Positions 17,078-26,314 of a DNA stretch of 64,000 nt are shown here, piece by piece; within the stretch, counting starts at the first letter, position 1, and each line of letters starts with the position of its first letter. Below the pieces are notes generated by a model. It was not told the DNA's origin. It did no database searches and worked only from the letters and a program-made list of their open reading frames with translations. The stretch spans positions 1,116,001-1,180,000 of the forward strand of contig CAVPMN010000001.1 in the NCBI GenBank assembly GCA_963706425.1, written 5' to 3'. Both the position numbers and the translations under genes were made by a program. Source of the DNA: CAVPMN01 sp963706425. GTDB lineage: Bacteria; Actinomycetota; Acidimicrobiia; Acidimicrobiales; Acidimicrobilacustridaceae.

Positions 17078-17485
17078 CGACTTGAAATAACCCGCCGCGC
17101 TGATCTCGCCACCAGAGCCATGTTGATCCTCGCCACCAAGTCGGATCGGACCAAGGCCGCCGAGCTGGCCGAGCAGCTCGACTCGACGGCGGGGTTCGTC
17201 GCCCAGGCGATGACTCCGCTGGTGACCCAGGGATGGGTCCGGTCCGACCCCGGCCCGACAGGTGGCTACACGTTGGTGACCGACTTGAGCAACGTCTCAG
17301 TACTGGACGTGATCGAGGCCGTCGAGGGCACGACCGACACCGCCCGATGCGTCCTCGAGGACCGGGCGTGCACGAACGGCGGCCATTGCGCCCTTCATGT
17401 CCCGTGGCAACGAGCTCGCACCCAGCTGCTCGGTGAGCTGTCGGACACTCCGCTCTCTGCCATCCGCCCGAAGGCTCGCCGATGA
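17075..17485 (+). CDS. nsrR: Rrf2-family regulator, NsrR-like, 136 aa
   Basis: Winged-helix repressor with an Fe-S cluster. It reads ADLATRAMLILATKSDRTKA at the first helices, STAGFVAQAMTPLVTQGWV in the recognition helix and PGPTGGYTL in the wing. Three cysteines at 92, 99 and 105 (RCVLEDRACTNGGHC) are the cluster ligands typical of NsrR/IscR-type sensors. Position between nirK and the ywiC/ric genes and the shared palindrome argue for nitric-oxide sensing and autoregulation. The N-terminus MRLEITRRAD starts inside the operator. Confidence 0.85.
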   Translation: MRLEITRRADLATRAMLILATKSDRTKAAELAEQLDSTAGFVAQAMTPLVTQGWVRSDPGPTGGYTLVTDLSNVSVLDVIEAVEGTTDTARCVLEDRACTNGGHCALHVPWQRARTQLLGELSDTPLSAIRPKARR

Positions 17486-17568
17486 CCACCACCGATCCGG
17501 CCGGCCGCACACCCGAGCACGCCATCACCATCGTGCGCTCTGCCCAGGCCCCTCCCCGCCCGACATGA
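17482..17568 (+). CDS. Possible 28-residue coupling peptide
   Basis: An ATG overlapping the nsrR stop (ATGA) opens a 28-residue frame whose TGA overlaps the next start at 17565, again ATGA. No domain; its main interest is the double overlap, which could couple translation of nsrR to ywiC. It may also be an artefact of unrecognised indels. Confidence 0.25.
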   Translation: MTTTDPAGRTPEHAITIVRSAQAPPRPT

Positions 17569-18381
17569 GCACCGACACCCACCCCGTGAGCCGTCCCCGA
17601 CCGGCCGACCGGCCCGGCTGGCGGTCGGTGGCGGTGCCGACCGAGCACGGCGGGCTGGGGGCTCACGGCGGAACCGATCCTGCTCGGCCTGCTGCTGGCC
17701 CCGAGCGTCTCGGGCGTCTGCCTGGGTGTGGCCACCATGCTCGCCTTCCTCCTGCGCACGCCGCTGCGGGTGGTGCTGGTGGATCGTCACCGCCATCGCG
17801 ACCTCGACCGCACACGACTGGCCGGTCGCGTCGCGCTGGCCGAAGCGGTCCTCGTGGTCGTGCTGGTCGGCGCAGGGGTGGCGACCTCGGCGCACTCGTT
17901 CTGGTGGCCAGTGGTCGCAGCTGCGCCACTCGTCGGAGTGGAGCTGTGGTTCGACGCCCGGTCGCGCAGTCGGCGCCTCGTGCCCGAGCTGGCGGGCGCC
18001 GTCGGCATCTCCGCGGCCGCCGCCGTCATCGTCCTTGCCGGCGGCCACAGCACCACCGAAGCCGTCGGCGCCTGGCTGATCCTGGCCGCCCGATCGGTCA
18101 CCGCCATCCCGTTCGTGCGCGACCAGATCGCCCGGCTCCATCACCGCCCGCCAGCGCCGCGCACGTTGATCGTCGCCGACCTCGCGGCGGCCGCGCTCGC
18201 CACCGCAGCCGCTTTCCTGAGCGCCGACTTCCACGCGGGCGCAGGGGCGGTGGCCGTCGTCATCGTGGTGCAGCGCGCCACCGCCCGCCGAGCCGTGCCC
18301 GCCAAGGTGCTCGGCATCCGCCAGACCGTCCTCGGCCTGTTCGTCGTCGCAGCCACCGCGCTTGGCGTCCACCTCGCCTGA
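17565..18381 (+). pseudogene. YwiC-like membrane protein (single frameshift)
   Basis: A multi-helix membrane protein of the YwiC family. The N-terminus WRSVAVPTEHGG is the family signature; near 17655 the frame shifts. After removing one G the text reads WGLTAEPILLGLLLAPSVSG and continues without break through VATMLAFLLRTPLRVVLVDR to the end at 18381, with about six further hydrophobic segments. YwiC-like genes often accompany anaerobic or nitrogen-oxide genes; its molecular role is unknown. The frameshift lies beside a GGG run and is probably a read error. Confidence 0.7.
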
Positions 18382-18399
18382 CGACCAAAGGAGTTCGTA

Positions 18400-19113
18400 G
18401 TGAATCTCGAGACAACCCTCGCCGACATCGTCACCGCCAACCCGGGCGCGGCCCGAGCGCTCGAGCGCCATCACCTCGACTACTGCTGCGGCGGTCGCCA
18501 AACGTTGTCGGCCGCCTGCTCGGAGCAGGGCCTCGACCCGCAGCTCGTGCTCGACGACCTGCAGGCGACTCCCGATGCGGGCCATCCCGACTGGGCCTCG
18601 ATGGCACCGACAGAACTGGTCGACCACATCGAGGCCACCCACCACCGGTATCTCCATGACGAGCTGCCGCGCCTCGATGCCCTCGCCGAGAAGGTGGCCG
18701 GCGTCCATGCCGCTCGGCACCCCGAGCTCCCTGGGGTTGCCGAGCTGGTCGCTGCGCTCCGCGCCGACCTCGAGCCGCACCTCGCCAAGGAGGAGCGGGT
18801 GCTCTTTCCGATGATCCGCGAGCTCGACGCCTCGGTCACGGCGCCCGACTTCCACTGCGGCACGCTCGCCAACCCGATCCGCGTGATGCTCGCCGAGCAC
18901 GACCAGGTCGGCGAGCTGCTCGCCGAGTTGCGCGACACCACCGACGGCTACGCCGTGCCGACCGACGGTTGTGCCAGCTACCGCGCCCTCTACACCGGTC
19001 TGGCCGAGCTCGAGGCCGACACGCACCTTCACGTCCACAAAGAGAACAACGTGCTGTTCCCGGCGGTGCTGGCACTCGATAGTCGACCCCGCGCCCGTCA
19101 GGCGCCTCCCTGA
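18400..19113 (+). CDS. ric: Iron-sulfur cluster repair protein, RIC/ScdA family, 237 aa
   Basis: Di-iron protein that repairs Fe-S clusters damaged by nitric oxide or oxidants. The N-terminal ScdA_N domain contains HHLDYCCGG with the CC pair at 29-30. The hemerythrin-like domain follows, with His/Glu ligands in IEATHHRYLHDELPRL, HLAKEERVLFPMI, MLAEHDQVGELLAEL and HLHVHKENNVLFPAVL. GTG 18400 sits seven bases after AAAGGAG. It lies last in the nirK-nsrR-ywiC-ric array on one strand, consistent with one nitrosative-stress operon. Confidence 0.9.
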   Translation: MNLETTLADIVTANPGAARALERHHLDYCCGGRQTLSAACSEQGLDPQLVLDDLQATPDAGHPDWASMAPTELVDHIEATHHRYLHDELPRLDALAEKVAGVHAARHPELPGVAELVAALRADLEPHLAKEERVLFPMIRELDASVTAPDFHCGTLANPIRVMLAEHDQVGELLAELRDTTDGYAVPTDGCASYRALYTGLAELEADTHLHVHKENNVLFPAVLALDSRPRARQAPP

Positions 19114-19137
19114 CCCCGCCATCCTGCAACGCGGTGG

Positions 19138-19947
19138 TCACACATGGCTGCCGAGCCCCTCAGGCTCGGGCCCCCGGGGCGCGGCCATGGCGTGGAAGCC
19201 ACCGTCGACATGCAGCACTTCGGCGGTCATCGCCCGAGCGCCGTCGGAGAACAGGAACGCAACCACATCGGCCACCGGCGCAGCGTCGTCGACGTCCCAC
19301 GCCAGCGGACAGGTCGTGGCCCAGGCCCGCTCGAGCAACTCGAAGCCGGGGATGGCCGCCGCCGCACGCGTGCGCAGTGGCCCGGCCGCAACCAGGTTGA
19401 CCCGGATGCCGGCGGGTCCGAGATCGCGAGCCAGGTAGCGGGCGCTCGAGCGCAGGGCGGCCTTGCACACGCCCATCCAGTTGTAGGTCGGCCAGGCTCG
19501 ATCGTCGGCGTCGAAGTCGAGACCGACCAGCGACCCACCCGACGGCGGCGCCAGACGAGCGAGCAAGCCCGCCAGCGCGGTGAGGCTCCAGGCGCTGGTG
19601 CGGAAGGCCAACTCGACCGCGGCAGGCTCGGCGTCGCCCATGGCGCCGTCGAGCGCCGCCTTCGGGGCGAACGCGACGGCGTGCAGCGCTCCGTCCAGAC
19701 GACGACGATCGACGTCGAGGGTCCGCGTCACCTCGTCGACCTGCACTCGATCGGTGAGGTCGAGCGCCAGCACCGTGATCGAACGGTCGAGCTCTCGCGC
19801 GAGATCGACGACGACGTCGATGTCTCGGGGGAACGCGGTCAACACGATCTCCGCGCCCTCCTCGAGGCACCGGCGTGCGGTGGCGTGAGCGATGCTGCCG
19901 GTGGTCGCCACGCCGGTGATGAGCAGTCGCTTGCCGTCGAGCATCAT
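19138..19947 (-). CDS. fabI: Enoyl-[acyl-carrier-protein] reductase, FabI/InhA type, 269 aa
   Basis: NADH-dependent last step of fatty-acid elongation. The N-terminal GKRLLITGVATTGSIAHATA carries the FabI-type extended glycine loop; AVAFAPKAALDG and the active-site YNWMGVCKAALRSSARYLA (Tyr, Lys) follow, and DVVAFLFSDGARAMTAEVLHVDGGF closes the fold. The start overlaps the purE stop. It is the last gene of a minus-strand array beginning at dabB. Because FabI uses acyl chains built by carboxylation chemistry, the neighbourhood with bicarbonate uptake may be functional (inference). Confidence 0.88.
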   Translation of the reverse strand: MMLDGKRLLITGVATTGSIAHATARRCLEEGAEIVLTAFPRDIDVVVDLARELDRSITVLALDLTDRVQVDEVTRTLDVDRRRLDGALHAVAFAPKAALDGAMGDAEPAAVELAFRTSAWSLTALAGLLARLAPPSGGSLVGLDFDADDRAWPTYNWMGVCKAALRSSARYLARDLGPAGIRVNLVAAGPLRTRAAAAIPGFELLERAWATTCPLAWDVDDAAPVADVVAFLFSDGARAMTAEVLHVDGGFHAMAAPRGPEPEGLGSHV

Positions 19948-20483
19948 GCGTCGAGCCGGTCGGGGCCCACGCCGGCGGCGAGGTCGACGATGCGGGTGTC
20001 CATGGTGTGGGTCGTGTCGACCATGTCTGCGGCGAGGTCGGCCAACGCGGCGCGCACCTCGGGGTCGGCCGAGCCCACGATGCGGGCGGCCAGCAGACCG
20101 GCGTTGCGGCCTGCGCCGATCGCGACGGTGGCGACGGGAACACCTTTGGGCATCTGCACGATGGAGAGCAGCGAGTCGAGCCCGTCGAGCCGGGTGAGGG
20201 GCACCGGCAGCCCGATGACCGGGAGAGTCGTGACGGCGGCGAGCATGCCGGGCAGATGCGCGGCACCACCTGCGGCACCGACGAGGACCCGCAATCCTCG
20301 GTCGGCGGCGGCCGCGCCGTAGCCGAGCAGATCGTGGGGGGTGCGATGGGCGGACAGCACGCGTGCCTCGGCGGCGATGCCGAGCTCGGCGAGCGCCGCC
20401 ATCGCGTCACCGGCCACCGACCAGTCCGACTCGCTGCCCATCACCACACCGACCAGCGGGCCATCTCGACCGGGCGCGCTCAT
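19944..20483 (-). CDS. purE: N5-carboxyaminoimidazole ribonucleotide mutase, 179 aa
   Basis: Purine biosynthesis: converts N5-CAIR to CAIR. The PurE core is complete: VGVVMGSESDWSVAGDAMA, LSAHRTPHDL, GAAGGAAHLPGMLAAVTTLP, VIGLPVPL, and MPKGVPVATVAIGAGRNAGL. It is coupled by overlapping stop/start with purK upstream and fabI downstream. Confidence 0.95.
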   Translation of the reverse strand: MSAPGRDGPLVGVVMGSESDWSVAGDAMAALAELGIAAEARVLSAHRTPHDLLGYGAAAADRGLRVLVGAAGGAAHLPGMLAAVTTLPVIGLPVPLTRLDGLDSLLSIVQMPKGVPVATVAIGAGRNAGLLAARIVGSADPEVRAALADLAADMVDTTHTMDTRIVDLAAGVGPDRLDA

Positions 20484-21655
20484 GACCCCACCAGGGCGTC
20501 GGCCGCCGCTCGCGCCGAGCGCAACGCGTCGTCGGTGGTGTCACCCACCGCGGTGACGTGACCGAGCTTGCGGCCGGGACGCCAGGCCTTTCCGTAGAGG
20601 TGGACATGCACCGAGGGGTCGGCGAGGGCCATGGGCACGCGCGCGAGGTCGAGCGGCTCGGCGCCACCCAACACGTTCACCATCGCCGCGGCGCCGCCGC
20701 GTAGTGACGTGTCGCCGAGCGGCCAGTCGAGGACGGCTCGCAGGTGGTTCTCGAACTGGGAGGTCGCCGCACCGTCGAGCGTGGCATGGCCGCTGTTGTG
20801 GGGGCGGGTGGCCACCTCGTTCACCAGCAACCGCCCGTCGTCGGCGACGAACAACTCGACGGCGAGGATCCCGACGGCGTCGATCCCGTGCGCGAGCGAA
20901 ACAGCGAGATCACGCGCCTCGTCTTCGAGGCTGGGTGGGACGACCGCCGGCATCACCAGTTGCCGACAGATGCCATCGACCTGGGTCGTCTCGATCAGCG
21001 GGTAGGTGGCAAGCCATCCAGACGGGCGTCGGGCCACCAGCACGGCGAGCTCGGTGGCGATCGGCACACACTCCTCGAGCAACCACTCGGTCGGCGCACC
21101 AGGCCCGTTCACCACCGCCGGAAGGTCGTCGAGTGAGCGGACCACCACCACTCCCCGACCGTCGTATCCCCCGGTCGGCCACTTGCACACGATCGGCCAG
21201 CCGTGCGCCGCAGCGAAGCGAGCGACGGCGTCGGCATCGCCGGCGTCGACCACCTGGTGAGCAGGCACCGGGAAGCCGGCCGCTGCGAGTTGGCGGCGAG
21301 CCAACGCCTTGTCCTGAGCCAGCGCCAGCGTGGCCGGACCGGGGCGCACGGCATGACCGGCATCGACCAGCGCTTCGAGGTGGGTGCGGGCGACGAGCTC
21401 GTGGTCGAGGGTGACCACGTCGGACGCCCGACCGAGGGTCATCAGCGCGTCGACGTCGTCAGGCGTACCGGCCAGGTGGTGAGCGCCCGCGGCGACCGCG
21501 GCATCGTCGGCATCGGGGGTGAGCACGATCACGTCGACGCCGAGGCCGATGGCCGCCTGATGGGTCATGCGGGCCAACTGACCACCACCGACGATGCCGA
21601 CCACCGCGCTCGCGCCAGACCTCGCCCGGTTCGGTTGCAGCAACGGGGCGCTCAT
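20480..21655 (-). CDS. purK: N5-carboxyaminoimidazole ribonucleotide synthase, 391 aa
   Basis: ATP-grasp enzyme that carboxylates AIR with bicarbonate, producing the substrate of PurE. VGIVGGGQLARMTHQAAIGL is the preATP-grasp opening. KWPTGGYDGRGVVVV is the ATP-grasp glycine loop, and ELFVADDGRLLVNEVATRPH then NSGHATLDG carries the metal-binding Glu/Asn and family signature. The start ATG overlaps the stop of the PII-like gene (ATGA), and the stop overlaps purE. Its need for bicarbonate makes the upstream dabA/dabB genes notable. Confidence 0.95.
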   Translation of the reverse strand: MSAPLLQPNRARSGASAVVGIVGGGQLARMTHQAAIGLGVDVIVLTPDADDAAVAAGAHHLAGTPDDVDALMTLGRASDVVTLDHELVARTHLEALVDAGHAVRPGPATLALAQDKALARRQLAAAGFPVPAHQVVDAGDADAVARFAAAHGWPIVCKWPTGGYDGRGVVVVRSLDDLPAVVNGPGAPTEWLLEECVPIATELAVLVARRPSGWLATYPLIETTQVDGICRQLVMPAVVPPSLEDEARDLAVSLAHGIDAVGILAVELFVADDGRLLVNEVATRPHNSGHATLDGAATSQFENHLRAVLDWPLGDTSLRGGAAAMVNVLGGAEPLDLARVPMALADPSVHVHLYGKAWRPGRKLGHVTAVGDTTDDALRSARAAADALVGS

Positions 21656-21951
21656 GTGAAGTACTCCGGACGGGTCACCATGGTCGGGGTCACGAAGAGC
21701 ACGCCCGGACGATCGTCGAACAACCGGCGCAAGGCCGACACCAGCGCATCGGCGCGCTCGTCGGGCACCACGCTGAGGACAAGGCGCAGCGTGTCGCGGT
21801 CGTTGAAGTGCAGGCGACCCTGCTGCACGCCGTGGTGACCGAGGCCCGATACCGCAGACAGCACGGTGTAGCCGGTGGCGCCGCAGGCCGCGAGCGCTTC
21901 GGTCACGACCGGCACGTCGTCACCGCGAACCACCACCTCGAGCTTCGTCAT
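21652..21951 (-). CDS. PII-like small regulatory protein associated with dabAB, 99 aa
   Basis: A ferredoxin-fold PII-like protein: MTKLEVVVRGDDVPVVTEAL then AACGATGYTVLSAVSGLGHH (T-loop region) and RLVLSVVPDERADALVSALR. ATG 21951 is the natural start, 20 bp after dabA. PII-like genes often sit beside inorganic-carbon transporters (SbtB is the best known), so it may sense nucleotides or bicarbonate status and gate the DabAB complex. Canonical uridylylation Tyr51 is not evident. Coupled to purK. Confidence 0.75.
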   Translation of the reverse strand: MTKLEVVVRGDDVPVVTEALAACGATGYTVLSAVSGLGHHGVQQGRLHFNDRDTLRLVLSVVPDERADALVSALRRLFDDRPGVLFVTPTMVTRPEYFT

Positions 21952-21971
21952 CGGGGTGAGCGAGGGATGGG

Positions 21972-24603
21972 TCACGGTCGCGCTCCGAGGTCGAAGGGCG
22001 CATCGACCGCGTCGACCCAGCCGCCACCGGGTCGCCGCAACCGCCATCCGATCGCGGGATCAGCCCCCGGTTCGCGCACACCGAGGTGCACCCACGCACC
22101 GTCGAAGAGCTCGGTGAGCACCCGGTTGCGAGCAACGACCGCCTCGACTCGCTCGACCGGGGCGACGACCAGCGTGAGGAGTCGCACCGGCAGGTGGCGC
22201 GCTCCCTGCTCGTCGGCCACCGACTGCCACGGCAGCCCTGGTCGCAGATCACCACCGAGGCCTTCGAGCACACCGATGCCGGGCACCGGGTTGTGCAGCA
22301 CCTTGTCGCCTGCGCCCCACACCCGGGGGTCGACGGTGGCGCCGTAGTAGCCGAGGCTGATCCAGCTGGCCACGACCATCGGCGCGGTGAGGATCGTCTC
22401 GAGCACGGTGCCGTCGAGATCGGCGAGGGGGTCATAGGAGTGGAGGAAGGTGCGGCCACCCAGGTCGACCGCTCGCGTCAGATCGCGAGGACCGATCACG
22501 AACGAGGCGTTCCCGGCCAGCCCCCACTCGGGCCGGGTCTGGGCCCAGTCAGCCGACCGGGCCCGCACCGCGCGGGCAGGACCCAGGATCGACGCTGACC
22601 GCCCGCCGGGGAGATCGGCCAGCCGCGCCCGGGCGTTGTTCCGACCGACCGCAGCCAGGTCACACGCCAGCCGACGCATCGCGGCGTCGTGCTCGGTCGG
22701 CACGCGCGACGCTTCGAGCAACTTGACCTCGTCGGTGGTGGTGTCGTGCTCCGCGGCGACGAACCACGTCTCGTGGGGGATCTCGATGCCCCGATCGGCC
22801 AACGTGGCGCGCACGGCCGCGTCGTTCAGGATGGCGGCCGCAGCCCGGGCGTTCGCCCCTCCCCGATTGCCGCCACAGGCGCCACAGTCGAGCGCAGCGG
22901 CGTGGGCGTTGGCCGTCGTCGTGGATCCGTGACCGCAGAGCACGACGAGTGGCGCGAAGCCGTCGGTCAACCCCATCGTGCGCAGTGCGGACTCGGCCAC
23001 GAGTGCTCGCTCCTCGAGGGAGAGGCCGGCGCCACCGTCGAGCTTGTCGGCGTCGGGTTCGACGCGACCGGCCACCGACGACGCGCCACGCGGCCGCCGC
23101 CCGGGGGCCAGCGTGGCGAGCAACGCTCGCGGACCGAGCACCCACCCGGCCGCCTCTGCGAGAGCGAACATCGCCATACCGGTGTGACCGGCGTCTTCGA
23201 CCGTGGCTGCCGCACGGGCCCGCCGCTGGCGTCGATCGGCCACCGAGGCCGGCGCCACATCGCCGTCGGGGACTTCCCGCACCTCGATCTCCGGGGTCAC
23301 CAGCGCGGGCGCCAATGGGACGGCGGCGGCCGAGCCGAGTGCTCGGTAGTTCATGGCGGTGGCGAAGAAGCCGGCGAACCCGATGGTGTCGTAGGGACCG
23401 ACCGCCTCGATCCGGCGGCGCAGGCCCTCGGACCGGACATCGATGCAGCACACGACCTGAGCCTGCGGCGGTTGCGCGATGCCCTCCGGCGCGCTCGAGA
23501 GCCGACGGAGGATCTGGCGCCGGTGGGTCGTCTCGAGAGCGATCAGCACGGCCCGGCCCACGATCTCCTCGGTGCACGTCGTGAGCACGTCGGCGGCGAA
23601 CGTCCACTGTCGAGGATCGACGCCGTCGACACCTGCGGCACGCAACGCCTGCTCGACCCGCTCACGCGACGGCGGCCGCCGAGTCGGGTGCGACCACGAG
23701 GTCGTGATGTGGCATCGGCCCACCGAGAGCCTCGACGGCCAGAGCGTCTGCGGTGAGCCGCACGGCGAGCAGCTCGACGAGCGACAGCCTGGGTGCGGGA
23801 TCGTCGACGGGCGCCCACTCGTCGCACCAGCGGGCGTACCCGGCCCAACCGGGAAGACGGGCGAGCTGACCGCGCAGCTCGTCGACCCGTCGATGCGACG
23901 CGACGCCGAGGGCTGCGAGGGCGTCATCGACTGCGTCGTCGGCTCGCGCGGGCAGCGCGTCGAACCGCCCCTGATGCGACCGACCGACCAGTCGGCGGAG
24001 CCGTCGATCATGGGGCGCCAGGGCGGTCCACGCTTGCCACAGCGACCCGCGTGCCGTGCGTGGTCCGAGCAGCAGCGCGCACCATCGGGCCACCTCGGCG
24101 TCGAGCGCCGGCGCCAGCGCGGTGCCCTCGCGTGCGTCGACTCGCTCGAGCGCGGTGCGAGGACCGATCGGGCCGACCTCCGGGCCGATGCCCTCGAGCA
24201 GGTCAGCCAGGGCGATGTCGAGCGCCGACACCGGCGCGCCCGTCGGGTCGACGTCTGGCTCATCGCGCAGCCACGGCGCAACCTCCGCGAGGGCCGCGAC
24301 CAGATCGACCTCCGTCAGCTGGCCATCGGCGATGGCCCGGCGGGCCACGTCGGGCCCGGGCAGGGTCGTGACACCCAGCCACCGAGTCGCTTCGTTGCGG
24401 GCATCATCGAAGTGCGCCGACGTGAGGCCCTGCATCGGGTTGACCGCGATGAACCGCTCGATGGGCCACAGCGGCGCGACGATCCTGGCGGCCTCCGCCA
24501 CGTCGGCCCGCAGGCGTCCCCGCTGAGCCAGGCGTCCGGTCGACACCTGCTCGCCCTGCTCGCTGGCGAGGGTGCCGGGTGATGCGGCGGTGACGGTGGT
24601 CAT
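21972..24603 (-). pseudogene. dabA: Inorganic carbon transporter subunit DabA (UPF0753/DUF2309), one frameshift
   Basis: About 876 aa after repair. DabA is a carbonic-anhydrase-like, zinc-binding peripheral protein that traps bicarbonate with membrane partner DabB. The N-terminal half reads PLWPIERFIAVNPMQGLTSA and ends at a stop near 23662. Deleting one base at about 23664 joins it to RERVEQALRAAGVDGVDP in the next frame, which continues to 21972. Zinc ligands are present: CCIDVRSEG (Cys, Asp) and CGHGSTTTANAHAAALDCG, where the His-to-Cys distance of 15 matches characterised DabA. Start ATG 24603 overlaps the dabB stop. Since all motifs are intact, a sequencing insertion is likelier than loss of function. 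Confidence 0.82.
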
Positions 24604-26174
24604 GGCGTGCTCCTCTGGAGTTCGACTCGCATCGCCGCGAGCGGGCCGGTTGGCACGGATCGGGTCGTCGACCCAGCGGGCAGCCGGCCGATCGACGAGG
24701 CGACCGCCGCCAGCCGGGGGGCGACCGTGGGGTGCCGGCCGCCGACCCACAGGCTGACGACGATCGCGACCAGCACCGCCAGCGCGACCGGCGCCGCCGC
24801 CCCGCCCACCGGGACCTCGGGCACGGCCCCAGCTGCAGCCGACTCGATCACGCTGGCGATGGCGAGGTAGCCGACGGCCAACGCTCCGATCGAGGCGAGG
24901 CCACCGGCGAGCGAGCCCACGCTCACCGGCACTCGACCGAGCCAGGCCCATCCGGCGGTGCCGGCGGTGGCGGCCAAGGCACCGCCCACCATCCAGGCCT
25001 CGGCCCCGTGGAACACCAGCACCGCGAGGCCGCCCGCCGCGAGACCGATCACGACGGAGCTCGCCGCCCGTACGCCCTGCGGCCACCCGGCGACTGATGC
25101 CGCGTACGACCGACGGCGCACCGCCGCGCCGATCGTGTCGCCCGCGCCCAGGAATCGGGCCGATTTGTAGAGCGCGTGGCCGACGAGGTGGGTGAGCGCG
25201 GCCAGCGGTGCCCCCACCGCGATCGCAAGGAGCATGAATCCCATCTGGGCCGAGGTCGACACTGCGAGCGCGCCCTTCACGTCGCGGCGGGCGCGCAGGG
25301 AGGCGAGCGATGCGGCGATCGTGACCAGCGAGGCGATGGCCAGCAACCACATCGCAGCGGGCGCGGCGGCCACCAGGTCGAGAGAGCGCAGCAGCAGGAT
25401 CGCGCCGGCGTTCACCACTCCGGCGTGCAGGAGCGCAGAGGTCGGCGTGGGCGCGGCGAGCGTGCCGGGCAACCACATCGGGAGCGGCATCTGTGAGGCA
25501 CGGGCGAGCGCGGCCACCACCATCAGGACGGCGACCACGTCGAGGGCGCTCACCGCCAGACTGCCGACCGCCAACGACCGCTCGGCCAGCGTCGGGACGA
25601 TCTCGCCGAGACGATCGAGGGCCGGATCACCGGCCACTGCGGCCACCAGCACAGCGGCGATGACCAGGCCGAGGTCGCCCAGACCCAGCGACGCCGCTGC
25701 TCGGCGGGCTGCGGCCCGCCGACCGGCAACGCCCGCCCGGTCGAGCAGCACGAGCAGGGCGACCGTGGTCGCCACCCAGCCGACGACGAACACGCTGAGA
25801 CGACCGGCGGCGGACGCGGTGAGGGTCGCCGCCAACACCGCGCTGCCTCCTGCGGCCACGCGCACCGCCTCGGCGCCCGGGTCGAGGCTGCGCCGGGCGT
25901 AGGTCAACACGGTGATGCCGATGGCCGACACGGTCAGGGCGATGACGACCGTGAGCCCGTCGGCCACCAACCACGGGGCGTCCGTCGGCCCGAGCGACAG
26001 GGGCCCGTTGGCGGCCACGGCGACGGCCGTCGCCGCCGCCGCAGCCAGGGCGAGGCCCGCACCGAGCGCGGCTGCGGTGCCGGACCGGTGCCGAGGACGC
26101 CAGCGAGCGAAGCCGAGCTCGCCGAAGAGGGCGACCGTGGGAGCGATGATCATGGCCAGCACCAGGATGGACAT
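24600..26174 (-). CDS. dabB: Inorganic carbon transporter membrane subunit DabB (NuoL/MrpA-like), 524 aa
   Basis: Proton-conducting membrane subunit of the DAB bicarbonate uptake system, homologous to NADH dehydrogenase subunit L. About 14 hydrophobic helices; the transport core has MPLPMWLPGTLAAPTPTSAL then LHAGVVNAGAILLLRSLDL, LAVSTSAQMGFMLLAIAVG, and the HLVGHALYKSARFLGAG lysine helix. The smaller size and absence of other complex I genes distinguish it from NuoL. ATG 26174 lies seven bases downstream of a TAGTAT box. Coupled to dabA by ATGA. Confidence 0.88.
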   Translation of the reverse strand: MSILVLAMIIAPTVALFGELGFARWRPRHRSGTAAALGAGLALAAAAATAVAVAANGPLSLGPTDAPWLVADGLTVVIALTVSAIGITVLTYARRSLDPGAEAVRVAAGGSAVLAATLTASAAGRLSVFVVGWVATTVALLVLLDRAGVAGRRAAARRAAASLGLGDLGLVIAAVLVAAVAGDPALDRLGEIVPTLAERSLAVGSLAVSALDVVAVLMVVAALARASQMPLPMWLPGTLAAPTPTSALLHAGVVNAGAILLLRSLDLVAAAPAAMWLLAIASLVTIAASLASLRARRDVKGALAVSTSAQMGFMLLAIAVGAPLAALTHLVGHALYKSARFLGAGDTIGAAVRRRSYAASVAGWPQGVRAASSVVIGLAAGGLAVLVFHGAEAWMVGGALAATAGTAGWAWLGRVPVSVGSLAGGLASIGALAVGYLAIASVIESAAAGAVPEVPVGGAAAPVALAVLVAIVVSLWVGGRHPTVAPRLAAVASSIGRLPAGSTTRSVPTGPLAAMRVELQRSTP

Positions 26175-26181
26175 GACCCAG

Positions 26182-26209
26182 ATACTACGAATTCTGATTC
26201 ATAAGTCAA
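26182..26209 (-). promoter_or_regulatory. Strong leaderless-type promoter of dabB
   Basis: On the minus strand, TTGACT (26204-26209) and TAGTAT (26182-26187) are separated by 16 bp, close to the sigma-70 consensus. Seven bases after the -10 box comes the dabB ATG, so the transcript would start at or within a base of the start codon. The patch is unusually AT-rich for this genome. Confidence 0.65.
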
Positions 26210-26314
26210 GACTCATGTATTGCTTTATGGTAGTTCCGATTCGTGCCTCTGAGATCGGCGCGAGGGCTAGCCTGAGAACGACCCGGCGACGCCGCCTGGC
26301 TGGGAGGGTTCGCG

